From Alphaproteobacteria bacterium (GTDB taxonomy: Bacteria > Pseudomonadota > Alphaproteobacteria > Micropepsales > Micropepsaceae), in NCBI GenBank assembly GCA_003246795.1, contig QKCS01000374.1, positions 1-21,553 on the forward strand: DNA of 21,553 bases, given 5' to 3'. Numbering within the stretch: position 1 is the stretch's first letter; each line of letters starts with the position of its first letter. Shown piece by piece: positions 1 to 6,866 of this stretch. Under the pieces are notes generated by a model, which worked only from the letters and a program-made list of their open reading frames with translations, did no database searches and had not been told where the DNA came from. The translations under genes were made by a program, and so were the position numbers.

Positions 1-1
1 G

Positions 2-559
2 CGCGAGGACAGGGCCGCGCGTTCGCCGTTGGGTTTCTACGCCGCCGGCGAATACGACTTCTCGGCGATGCTGAAGGCGCGCGCCGGCCAGCGCCTGCTC
101 GAACTCGGGCGGTCGTGCGTCTTGAAGGAGTTCCGCACCGGCCCGACGATGCAGCTCCTGTGGCGTTGCATCCTCGTCTATCTGATCCGCCACGACGTCG
201 ATTTGATGTTCGGCTGCGCCTCGCTGCCGGGCACGGATCCGGCGGCGCTCAAGCTGCAGCTCGCCTATCTCTATCATTTCCATCTCGCGCCGGAGAACGA
301 ACGCGTGCGCGCCTTGCCGAGCCGCTACGTGCCGATGGACGTGATACCGAAGGACGCGATCGACGAGGCCGAAGCGCTGCGCGCGCTGCCGCCGCTCGTG
401 AAGGGTTACGTGCGCTCGGGCGCCAAGGTCGGCGACGGCGCGGTGATCGACCATCAGTTCGGCACGACCGACGTCTTCATCTACTTCCCGGTCGCCACCA
501 TCAATCCCCGCATGATCTCGCATTTAAAGAAACGAATCGCGGCCGGCACCGACGGCTGA
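2..559 (+). CDS. olsB: L-ornithine N-alpha-acyltransferase (OlsB-type, GNAT fold), 5' end cut off
   Basis: The reading frame is already open at base 2 and stops at TGA 557-559, so only the C-terminal 185 residues are visible; the TTG at 29 is internal, not a start. The visible part has the family's hallmarks: LLELGRSCV, then an LLWRCILVY helix, GCASLPGTDP, a YHFHLAPE stretch, RALPSRYVPMD, ALPPLVKGYVR and DHQFGTTDVFIYFPV. OlsB-type enzymes transfer a 3-hydroxyacyl group from acyl-ACP to ornithine, the first step of ornithine-lipid synthesis at the inner membrane. The family is often labelled 'hemolysin-like' in databases. A methyltransferase gene follows after 22 nt in the same direction. No olsA partner adjoins it here, although a plsC-family acyltransferase lies 9 kb away. 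Family assignment is firm; substrate is by family. Confidence 0.85.
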   Translation, partial: REDRAARSPLGFYAAGEYDFSAMLKARAGQRLLELGRSCVLKEFRTGPTMQLLWRCILVYLIRHDVDLMFGCASLPGTDPAALKLQLAYLYHFHLAPENERVRALPSRYVPMDVIPKDAIDEAEALRALPPLVKGYVRSGAKVGDGAVIDHQFGTTDVFIYFPVATINPRMISHLKKRIAAGTDG

Positions 560-581
560 CGCCCTTGAAGGACGGCCGCCC

Positions 582-1337
582 ATGCATCTCGACATCGCCG
601 AACTCCAAGCATTCTACGACGCGCCGTTGGGACACGTTGCGCGCAAGCTCATCCGCGAACGCCTGCGCGAGGTCTGGCCGTCCGTGCGCGGTCTGTCGGT
701 TTTGGGGGTGGGCTTCGCGACGCCCTATCTTCAACCCTTCCGCACGGAGGCCGAACGCGTCCTCGCCGTCATGCCCGCGCAGCAGGGCGTCACCGCGTGG
801 CCGGGCCCGAAGGCCAATCTCGTCGCGCTCGCGGACGAGGCGGTCCTGCCTTTGCCCGACGCTTCGATCGATCGCGTCGTCGTCGCGCATGTTCTCGAAA
901 CGTCGGAGTCGCTGCGGCCGTTCTTGCGTCAGGTCTGGCGCGTCCTCTCGCCGTCGGGCCGCATCGTCGTCATCGCCGCGAACCGGACGAGCCTTTGGGC
1001 TCAGTTCGAAACGACGCCCTTCGGCCACGGTCGGCCGTTCTCGCGCACGCAGCTGAACCGCCTTCTGGTCGACGCGATGTTCACGCCGACGGCGTCCGCG
1101 ACGTGCCTGCACATGCCGCCGTTCGGCACGCGCTATCTCGTGCGCAACGGCATCCGGTGGGAGCGCATGGGCCGCAATCTCTGGCCGCAGCTGGCCGGCG
1201 TGCATCTGACGGAGGCGACGAAGGAAGTCGTGGCGTTGGCGCCGGATCGCGGCCTGCGCCAGCGTGTGCCGGTCAAGCCCGCGCTCGCCGCTACGAAGAG
1301 CCTTGTTTCAGCAGAAAGATTGCGCCGGCGGCCGTAA
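582..1337 (+). CDS. class I SAM-dependent methyltransferase, unknown substrate
   Basis: 251 residues from ATG 582, with a purine-rich AAGGA about 11 nt upstream. The order is that of a Rossmann methyltransferase. A degenerate motif I, VLGVGFATPYL (about 40-50), lacks the usual acidic residue. Then come a LADEAVLPLPDASIDRVVVAHVLE core (about 83-106) and RQVWRVLSPSGRIVVIAAN. An FGHGRPFSRTQL segment and a Pro/Arg-rich tail follow. No substrate can be read from the sequence. Its 3' end overlaps the 3' end of metW on the other strand by 47 nt, so the tail codons do double duty. The C-terminus beyond about residue 235 is low-complexity and may not be folded. It is not MetW and not an rRNA methyltransferase I recognise. 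Confidence 0.8.
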   Translation: MHLDIAELQAFYDAPLGHVARKLIRERLREVWPSVRGLSVLGVGFATPYLQPFRTEAERVLAVMPAQQGVTAWPGPKANLVALADEAVLPLPDASIDRVVVAHVLETSESLRPFLRQVWRVLSPSGRIVVIAANRTSLWAQFETTPFGHGRPFSRTQLNRLLVDAMFTPTASATCLHMPPFGTRYLVRNGIRWERMGRNLWPQLAGVHLTEATKEVVALAPDRGLRQRVPVKPALAATKSLVSAERLRRRP

Positions 1338-1923
1338 GGTTGTCCCAGTAGCCCGGCGACGGCAGATCGCGCACGTCGCCGCGTTCGGTCACCGCCTGCG
1401 CCCGCTCGACATGCGCGCCGATCTCGCGCGTCAGCACGACGAAGTCGGCGATCGTGCACAGATGAATGTTCGGCGTCTCGTGCCAGGCATAGTTCAAGAC
1501 GCCCGTGCGCGGCATCCGCCCCGTGAGCGCCAGGCTCAGCCGCACCTTCCAGAATCCGAAATTCGGAAACGAAACGATCACGCGCTTGCCGATGCGCAGA
1601 AGCTGGGCCAACACGACCTTCGGCTGGCGCGTCGCCTGGATCGTCTGGCTCAAGATCACCACATCGAACGACCCGGGCGGATACTCCGCCAAGTCCGTGT
1701 CCGCGTCGCCTTGGACGACGGCGAGCCCCTTCGCCACGCACGCGTTCACGCCCGCCTGGCTGAGTTCGATGCCCCGCGCGTCCGACGCCTTCGTGCGCGT
1801 CAGATGATCGAGCAGCGCGCCGTCGCCGCAACCGACGTCCAGCACGCGCGCCGACGCCGGCACCATCTCCGCGATCCGGACCAGTTCCTTGCGCAAGGGC
1901 GGGGCTTTCGCGAGCATTCCCAT
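1291..1923 (-). CDS. metW: MetW, methionine biosynthesis methyltransferase-like protein
   Basis: 210 residues from the ATG at 1923, which overlaps the metX stop by one base (TGATG). A second in-frame ATG lies two codons later. The SAM-binding motif VLDVGCGDG is at residues 27-35, followed by GIELSQAGVNACVAKGL, VQGDADTDLAEYPPGSFDVVILSQTIQA, RIGKRVIVSFPNFGFWKVRL and the Trp-His-Glu-Thr-Pro-Asn-Ile-His segment. These are the diagnostic blocks of the MetW family. MetW is almost always encoded directly after metX and is needed for, or stimulates, the homoserine acyltransferase step. Its own catalytic role is less clear. The one-base overlap implies translational coupling to metX. The frame stays open upstream through metX, but that extension is a shadow of metX. 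Confidence 0.93.
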   Translation of the reverse strand: MGMLAKAPPLRKELVRIAEMVPASARVLDVGCGDGALLDHLTRTKASDARGIELSQAGVNACVAKGLAVVQGDADTDLAEYPPGSFDVVILSQTIQATRQPKVVLAQLLRIGKRVIVSFPNFGFWKVRLSLALTGRMPRTGVLNYAWHETPNIHLCTIADFVVLTREIGAHVERAQAVTERGDVRDLPSPGYWDNLTAAGAIFLLKQGSS

Positions 1924-3095
1924 CACCTCTTCGATCCGATACCGCGCGCAACCGCCGCCGCATCGATGAACCCACGCAACGTCTGGAACATCTCCGGCAC
2001 GTCGAGCAGAAAGGCGTCGTGGCCCTTGTCGGTCTCGAACTCGACGAAGCTGACGTTCGCGCCGGCCGCGTTCAGTGCGTGCACGATCTTCTTGCCCTCG
2101 ACCGTCGGGAACAGCCAGTCCGACGTGAACGACACGACGCAGAACCGCGTCTTCGCCCCCTTGAACGCCTGCGCCAGCACGCCGCCGAAATCGGCCGCGA
2201 GGTCGAAATAGTCCATCGCCCGCGTGATATAGAGATACGAGTTCGCGTCGAACCGGTCGACGAACGTCATCCCCTGATGGCGCAGATAGCTCTCGACCTG
2301 GAAGTCCGCGTCGAACTTGTAGGAGAGCGCCGCGCGGTCCTGCAGATTGCGCCCGAACTTCCGGTGCAGCGCCGCCTCGGAAAGATAGGTGATGTGCGCG
2401 GCCATCCGCGCGACGGCGAGCCCCTTGCGCGGGTTCGTGCCCTTGGCTGCGTAGTCGCCGCCGTTCCATTCCGGATCGGCCATGATCGCCTGGCGTCCGA
2501 CCTCGTGGAACGCGATGTTCTGCGCCGAATGACGCGCCGCCGTCGCGATGGGCAGCGCCGCGAACACGCGTTCGGGATAGCTCGCCGCCCATTGCAGCAC
2601 ATGCATCCCGCCCATCGATCCGCCCGCGACGCAGAAGAGCGTCTCGATCCCGAGGTGGTCGAGCAGCATCGCCTGCGCGCGCACCATGTCGCGGACCGTG
2701 ATGACCGGAAAACTCAGACCGTACTGGCTGCCCGTCTCAGGATTCGTCGACATCGGCCCCGACGATCCCAAGCAGCCGCCGATCACGTTGGCGCAGATGA
2801 CGAAGAAGCGGTTCGTATCGATCGGCAGACCCGGTCCCACCATGGACGACCACCAGCCGGGCTTGCCCGTCACCGGATGCGTGCCTGCGACGTATTGATC
2901 GCCGGTCAGCGCGTGGCAAATCAGGAACGCGTTCGAACGGTCCGCGTTCAGCGTGCCGAACGTTTTCCAGGCGATGGTTAAGGGCGCAAGGCGCTCGCCC
3001 GAGTCCAGCGTCAACGGTTTGTCCGCCGGAAACGTATGCGTTTCGCCTGCCTCGCCGCCTTTCGCGGACGTCAATGGGTGAATCTGCGTCGACAT
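1923..3095 (-). CDS. metX: homoserine O-acyltransferase (MetX, alpha/beta hydrolase)
   Basis: 390 residues from ATG 3095, full length for the family. The enzyme acylates homoserine, the committed step of methionine synthesis in the cytoplasm. The nucleophile elbow GGSMGG puts the catalytic Ser at 160, with Asp326 in SDWLFP and His359 in GHDAF. The signature CANVIGGCLGSSGPMS (about 101-116) is also present. Annotation pipelines call this homoserine O-acetyltransferase. Some MetX enzymes use succinyl-CoA instead, and I cannot decide the acyl donor by eye. It is first in the metX-metW pair and diverges from hisC across a 104-bp gap. I see no recognisable SAM riboswitch in that short leader. Confidence 0.95.
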   Translation of the reverse strand: MSTQIHPLTSAKGGEAGETHTFPADKPLTLDSGERLAPLTIAWKTFGTLNADRSNAFLICHALTGDQYVAGTHPVTGKPGWWSSMVGPGLPIDTNRFFVICANVIGGCLGSSGPMSTNPETGSQYGLSFPVITVRDMVRAQAMLLDHLGIETLFCVAGGSMGGMHVLQWAASYPERVFAALPIATAARHSAQNIAFHEVGRQAIMADPEWNGGDYAAKGTNPRKGLAVARMAAHITYLSEAALHRKFGRNLQDRAALSYKFDADFQVESYLRHQGMTFVDRFDANSYLYITRAMDYFDLAADFGGVLAQAFKGAKTRFCVVSFTSDWLFPTVEGKKIVHALNAAGANVSFVEFETDKGHDAFLLDVPEMFQTLRGFIDAAAVARGIGSKR

Positions 3096-3125
3096 GCTCT
3101 TCGAAGGTTACTCCATGGGGCCGGG

Positions 3126-3155
3126 ATTGAGTGACCGCGAGCGCTTCAAGTCAAT
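3126..3155. promoter_or_regulatory. symmetric dyad between divergent metX and hisC, possible overlapping promoters or operator
   Basis: ATTGAGT (3126-3132) and AGTCAAT (3149-3155) form an inverted repeat with one mismatch, 30 bp overall. On each strand a -35-like TTGA(G/C)T is followed, 17 bp later, by a hexamer ending in CAAT that is a poor -10. It could be two face-to-face promoters, a regulator site, or chance. Only the symmetry and its position between two divergent biosynthetic operons support it. Confidence 0.25.
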
Positions 3156-3199
3156 GTTTTCTTTGCCGCCGGCCGAAGCGATGGCCTAAAGATGCGCTC

Positions 3200-4279
3200 A
3201 TGAAGACCCAACCAGGCATCTTGGACATCGCGCCCTACATCGGCGGCCGCGCCGAGGCGGACGGCGGAGCGCGCGTATTCAAACTCTCGGCGAACGAATC
3301 GCCTTTGGGCCCGAGCCCCAAAGCGATCGCGGCGTACAAGAGCGCAGCCGAAAGCCTGAACATCTATCCCGAAGGCAGCGCCTTCGCGCTTCGTCACGCG
3401 ATCGGCGAGGTCTTCGGCCTCAATCCCGACCGCATCGTCTGCGGCAACGGCTCCGATGAGATCCTTCATCTGTTGCCGCAGATCTACGCAGGCCCCGGCG
3501 ACGAGGTGCTGTTCAGCGAGCACGGCTTCCTCGTTTACAAGATCGTCGCGCAAGCGGCCGGCGCGACGCCTGTCGCCGTGCCCGAACCCAATCTCGTGAC
3601 CGACATCGACGCGCTGCTGAAGCGCGCGACCGACAAGACGAAGATCGTCTTCGTCGCCAACCCGAACAACCCGACCGGCAGCTACAACACGGCCGCTGAT
3701 CTGCGCCGCCTGCGCGCCGGCTTGCCGAAGGATTGTCTCCTCGTCATCGACGCGGCCTACGCCGAATACGTCAACCGCAACGACTACGAAAGCGGTATCG
3801 AACTCGTCGCGACGACGGCGAACACGGTGATGACGCGCACGTTCTCGAAGATCTACGGCCTCGCGGCGCTGCGCGTGGGCTGGGCATACGGCCCCGCCGA
3901 CGTCGTCGATGCGCTGAACCGCGTGCGCGGCCCCTTCAACGTCTCGACCGCCGCACAGGCCGCCGCCGTCGCCGCCCTTCGCGACCGCGCGCATGTCGAC
4001 CTGTGCGCCACCCACAATGCGAAGTGGCTGCCATGGCTAACGGAGCGCATCGGCGCCTTGGGCCTGAAGGTCACGCCCAGCGTCGGCAATTTCCTGTTGA
4101 TCGAATTCCCGGCGACTGGCGCGAAGACGGCGGCCGCCGCCGACAAGTTCCTCATGCAACGCGGCGTCATCTTGCGTGGCGTCGGCGCCTATGGTTTGCC
4201 CAACTGCCTGCGCCTGTCGGTCGGCACGGAAGAAGGCAACAAAGCGGCAGTCGCCGCACTTCAAGAGTTCATGGCATGA
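3200..4279 (+). CDS. hisC: histidinol-phosphate / aromatic aminotransferase (HisC, PLP fold type I)
   Basis: 359 residues. I chose ATG 3200 because the protein then begins with the typical MKTQPGILDIAPYIGG; an upstream extension to 3131 would add unrelated sequence. The PLP lysine is Lys217 in TRTFSKIYGLAALRVGW. The family blocks KLSANESPLGPSP (about 28-40), GNGSDEILH (82-90), ANPNNPTG (153-160), DAAYAEY (184-190) and a C-terminal LRLSVGTEE are all present. It converts imidazole-acetol phosphate to histidinol phosphate. Copies fused in an operon to tyrA commonly also transaminate aromatic keto acids or prephenate. The 4-nt ATGA overlap with tyrA here favours such an aromatic role, which is an inference. 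Whether another hisC sits in a his operon elsewhere cannot be seen. Confidence 0.92.
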   Translation: MKTQPGILDIAPYIGGRAEADGGARVFKLSANESPLGPSPKAIAAYKSAAESLNIYPEGSAFALRHAIGEVFGLNPDRIVCGNGSDEILHLLPQIYAGPGDEVLFSEHGFLVYKIVAQAAGATPVAVPEPNLVTDIDALLKRATDKTKIVFVANPNNPTGSYNTAADLRRLRAGLPKDCLLVIDAAYAEYVNRNDYESGIELVATTANTVMTRTFSKIYGLAALRVGWAYGPADVVDALNRVRGPFNVSTAAQAAAVAALRDRAHVDLCATHNAKWLPWLTERIGALGLKVTPSVGNFLLIEFPATGAKTAAAADKFLMQRGVILRGVGAYGLPNCLRLSVGTEEGNKAAVAALQEFMA

Positions 4280-5214
4280 CGACGCGCACCGGTCCCGTCT
4301 TCACCAAAGTTGCGCTCTTGGGCGTCGGCCTTATCGGCGCTTCGATGGCGCACGCCATGCGCCGCGGAAGCCTTGCCGCGCATATCGCGGGCTACGCGCG
4401 CTCGCCCGAAACGAGGAAGCGCGCCGCCGATCTCGGCTTCTGCCACGCGATGCACGACGACCCGCGCGCCGCCGTGCGCGACGCCGACCTCGTCGCCTTG
4501 TGCGCGCCCGTCGGCGCCTTCGCGTCGCTGGCGGAAACCATCGCCCCTGCGTTAAAGCCGGGCGCAATCCTGACCGACGTCGGCTCCGTGAAGATGGCGG
4601 TGATCCGCGACGTCGGCCCGCACGTTCCGAACGGCGTGCATTTCATACCGGGTCACCCGATCGCGGGCACCGAGCATTCCGGCCCTGACGCCGGTTTCCC
4701 CGAACTCTTCGACGGCCGCTGGTGCATCCTGACGCCGCTCGAAGGCGCCGACGAGACGGCGGTCGAACAGCTGAAGGAATTGTGGCGCGGCTGCGGCTCG
4801 CGCGTCGAGACGATGGAGCCTAAGCACCACGATCTTGTCCTCGCGATCACGAGCCACCTGCCGCACTTGATCGCCTACAACATCGTCGGCACGGCGAGCG
4901 ACCTGGAACAGGTGACGCAAGGCGAAGTGATCAAATTCTCTGCCGGCGGTTTTCGCGACTTCACGCGCATCGCCGCGTCCGACCCCACGATGTGGCGCGA
5001 CGTCTTCTTGAACAACCGCGAAGCCGTGCTCGAAGTCCTGGGCCGTTTCTCCGAGGACCTCTCGCGTCTTCAACGCGCGATCCGCTGGGGCGAAGGCGAC
5101 GCCCTCTTCGACCTCTTCACCAAGACGCGCGCCATCCGCCGCGAGGTTATCGATGCGGGCCAAGATACGGCCGCCGTGAACTTCGGCCGCAACCCCGCGA
5201 AACCGCGTTCATAG
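4276..5214 (+). CDS. tyrA: prephenate/arogenate (cyclohexadienyl) dehydrogenase
   Basis: 312 residues; its ATG overlaps the hisC stop (ATGA). The NAD(P)-binding turn LLGVGLIGASMA is at about 14-25 (Gly16, Gly18, Gly21), followed by DVGSVK (101-106), the substrate loop PGHPIAGTEHSG (125-136) and SHLPHLIAYN, then FRDFTRIAASDPTMWRDVFLNNR. This is the standard TyrA layout without a chorismate mutase or ACT domain. It oxidatively decarboxylates prephenate or arogenate on the tyrosine route. Cofactor and substrate preference cannot be read by eye. The C-terminus DTAAVNFGR is where alphaproteobacterial homologues usually end, so the gene seems intact although remnants of a TetR gene begin within a few bases of its stop. 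Confidence 0.93.
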   Translation: MTTRTGPVFTKVALLGVGLIGASMAHAMRRGSLAAHIAGYARSPETRKRAADLGFCHAMHDDPRAAVRDADLVALCAPVGAFASLAETIAPALKPGAILTDVGSVKMAVIRDVGPHVPNGVHFIPGHPIAGTEHSGPDAGFPELFDGRWCILTPLEGADETAVEQLKELWRGCGSRVETMEPKHHDLVLAITSHLPHLIAYNIVGTASDLEQVTQGEVIKFSAGGFRDFTRIAASDPTMWRDVFLNNREAVLEVLGRFSEDLSRLQRAIRWGEGDALFDLFTKTRAIRREVIDAGQDTAAVNFGRNPAKPRS

Positions 5215-5221
5215 CCGCTCG

Positions 5222-5722
5222 GCGGCGCGCGTTGAGGACGTCGTGGGCGCGGCCGGCGCGGCGAAGGGCACGTTCTACGTCTATTTCGACTCGTGGGAGG
5301 ATTTGCTGCTCGCGATTCGTGCGCGTGTCTATGAATCGTTTGATCGCCGCTTACTGATGCACGGCGTGCTTAAGGACGAAGCCGCATGGTGAGCGTTCAT
5401 GGAACGCCTCATAGAAGGCTTCGTCGATTTCGTGACCGAACTCGAAGGCATGCACGAGGTGCTCTTTCGCGGGGCCCTTGTCGGCACCGTGCCCGTGGCC
5501 AAAGGGCAGGGCGCCGTCGGCCGCATTGCGGCGGTGATCCGCGAAGGAGCCGAGGCCCAAGTCTTTGCGGATGTCGATCCGGAGCCGACGGCGCGCATGC
5601 TCTTCGCCGCGATCCACGAGGCGACCGACGCGATCATCGCGGGCGCAGACCGGGAGATCTATCTGAAGGCGGTGCAGCGTTTCGTCAGACGCGCGCTCGA
5701 ACGCTCGCCGCTCAAGGAATGA
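5222..5722 (+). pseudogene. TetR/AcrR-family regulator remnant (5'-truncated, in-frame stop)
   Basis: In one frame from about 5222 the translation gives AARVEDVVGAAGAAKGTFYV, then YFDSWEDLLLAI. This is helices 2 and 3 of a TetR helix-turn-helix and the following ligand-domain start. A TGA at 5390-5392 interrupts it, and the same frame then continues as an ordinary TetR ligand domain to TGA 5720-5722. About 25 residues that should precede the helix-turn-helix are absent, because tyrA ends at 5214. Two independent lesions, 5' loss and a nonsense codon, point to a dead gene. A sequencing error could explain the stop but not the missing N-terminus. Its tail overlaps the end of the DUF2125 gene by 11 nt. 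A shorter protein from ATG 5399 would lack any DNA-binding domain. Confidence 0.7.
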
Positions 5723-6830
5723 ATTCGGTCGGCCCGAGCTGCGCTTGCGCCGTGGGCGGCGTCAGCGTCGCGACGCGCACGGGACCGAGATAGACCTCGC
5801 CCTTCTCGATCCTGAGCGGCACCGTTACACGCCGCTTCTCGTCGCCGCTCATGAACGCGAGCACGTCGAGCACTTTCTTGGCCAAGGCCTGCGTTTCCTT
5901 GGTGATGTAGCCTTCCCCGGCCAGCAGTTCGAGAATGCGTGCGTGGTTGCCGAGCCGCAGGCGGAAACGCCCCTCGGGTAGCGACTGCGAGTCGAGTTTG
6001 AGTTCGCCGGACGCGGCCACGCTGATCCCGCCCCATTCGAGTTCGAAGCGTCGGATCTCGATGGGCGTGCCCGTGCGCCGCCATTCCGCGACGAGCGTCG
6101 TGTTCGACGCCTCCGGCACGTCGGCGGGGAACTTCACGCCGGCGTCGACGTCGATCCACTCGATCGAGTGACCGAGCGGTAGGTCGAGATTGCCTTGCAG
6201 CGCCACGTTCTTCAGGCGCGCGGTCAACTCGACACGCGGCAGCGGTTCCTTCTCGCTCGCGTCGGTGACGTTGAGGCCGCCCCGCATCTCTTCGACGATG
6301 ATGTTGACGTCCTTGTCGTCGATCTTCGCCTTGCCGGTCAGCCGTTCGACGTCGAGCGTGAAGGCTTGCTCGGTTCTGGCTGCGGTCAAGTCGATCGTCG
6401 CCTTGTCGGCGCGCAAATAGGTTTCGATCCAACGGCCTTCCTTCGCATAGAAGAAATGCTGCTGCCCTTCGAGCGACACGCCGACATGCCCGAGCCGCAG
6501 GGGATGAACCTGCATGACGACGCGTTCGCCGTCGTAGGCGGCGCCGCGATCGGGCGCGGTTAGTCGCGGCGTCGTCAGCGCCGCTTCGACGCGATAGGGA
6601 AAGCCCTGGATGCTGAACGCGTCCCATTTGACGTCGCGCCCGAGATCGCGTTGCGCCGTCTGGAACGCGGCCACGTGCTCGCGCACGCCGTCGGCGACGA
6701 ACCGCCACCACCAGCCATAGCCGGCGAGAGCGAGCGCGATCAGCACGATCGGAACGAACAGAAGCAGCGTGGCCAGCTTGCGGCGAGCCCACGCAAACGC
6801 AATTGTCAGCTTGTTCAAGAACCCGTTCAC
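5712..6830 (-). CDS. DUF2125 domain-containing membrane-anchored protein
   Basis: 372 residues from a GTG at 6830; no in-frame ATG gives a better N-terminus. One transmembrane helix (about 19-41) after a basic N-terminus, then a large extracytoplasmic part beginning GYGWWWRFVADGVREHVAAF and containing DAFSIQGFPYRVEAAL. The Gly-Phe-Pro-Tyr-Arg stretch is typical of DUF2125 proteins of alphaproteobacteria. The rest is beta-rich, repetitive LRLGHVGVSLEG-like sequence, resembling AsmA-like or long beta-sheet envelope proteins in texture only. Function is unknown. It follows nrdJ after 36 nt in the same direction, and sits next to tyrA as is common for this family. The TetR remnant overlaps its 3' end. 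Confidence 0.8.
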   Translation of the reverse strand: MNGFLNKLTIAFAWARRKLATLLLFVPIVLIALALAGYGWWWRFVADGVREHVAAFQTAQRDLGRDVKWDAFSIQGFPYRVEAALTTPRLTAPDRGAAYDGERVVMQVHPLRLGHVGVSLEGQQHFFYAKEGRWIETYLRADKATIDLTAARTEQAFTLDVERLTGKAKIDDKDVNIIVEEMRGGLNVTDASEKEPLPRVELTARLKNVALQGNLDLPLGHSIEWIDVDAGVKFPADVPEASNTTLVAEWRRTGTPIEIRRFELEWGGISVAASGELKLDSQSLPEGRFRLRLGNHARILELLAGEGYITKETQALAKKVLDVLAFMSGDEKRRVTVPLRIEKGEVYLGPVRVATLTPPTAQAQLGPTEFIP

Positions 6831-6866
6831 GAACGCCGTCTTCGAAATGCCGAAATCAAAGTAGCG

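Noticed and set aside
1924..2592. N-terminal extension of metW through metX (a 433-residue reading)
   Set aside because: The extra sequence is Arg-rich antisense-frame material over metX; the TGATG junction marks the real start at 1923.
3096..3199. SAM-II riboswitch in the metX leader
   Set aside because: These are common before metX in alphaproteobacteria, but the leader here is only about 100 bp and I find neither the pseudoknot wording nor a convincing hairpin set.
5390..5392. The TGA in the TetR frame as selenocysteine or recoding
   Set aside because: TetR proteins have no selenocysteine members I know of, the position is not a redox site, and the gene is also truncated at its 5' end.
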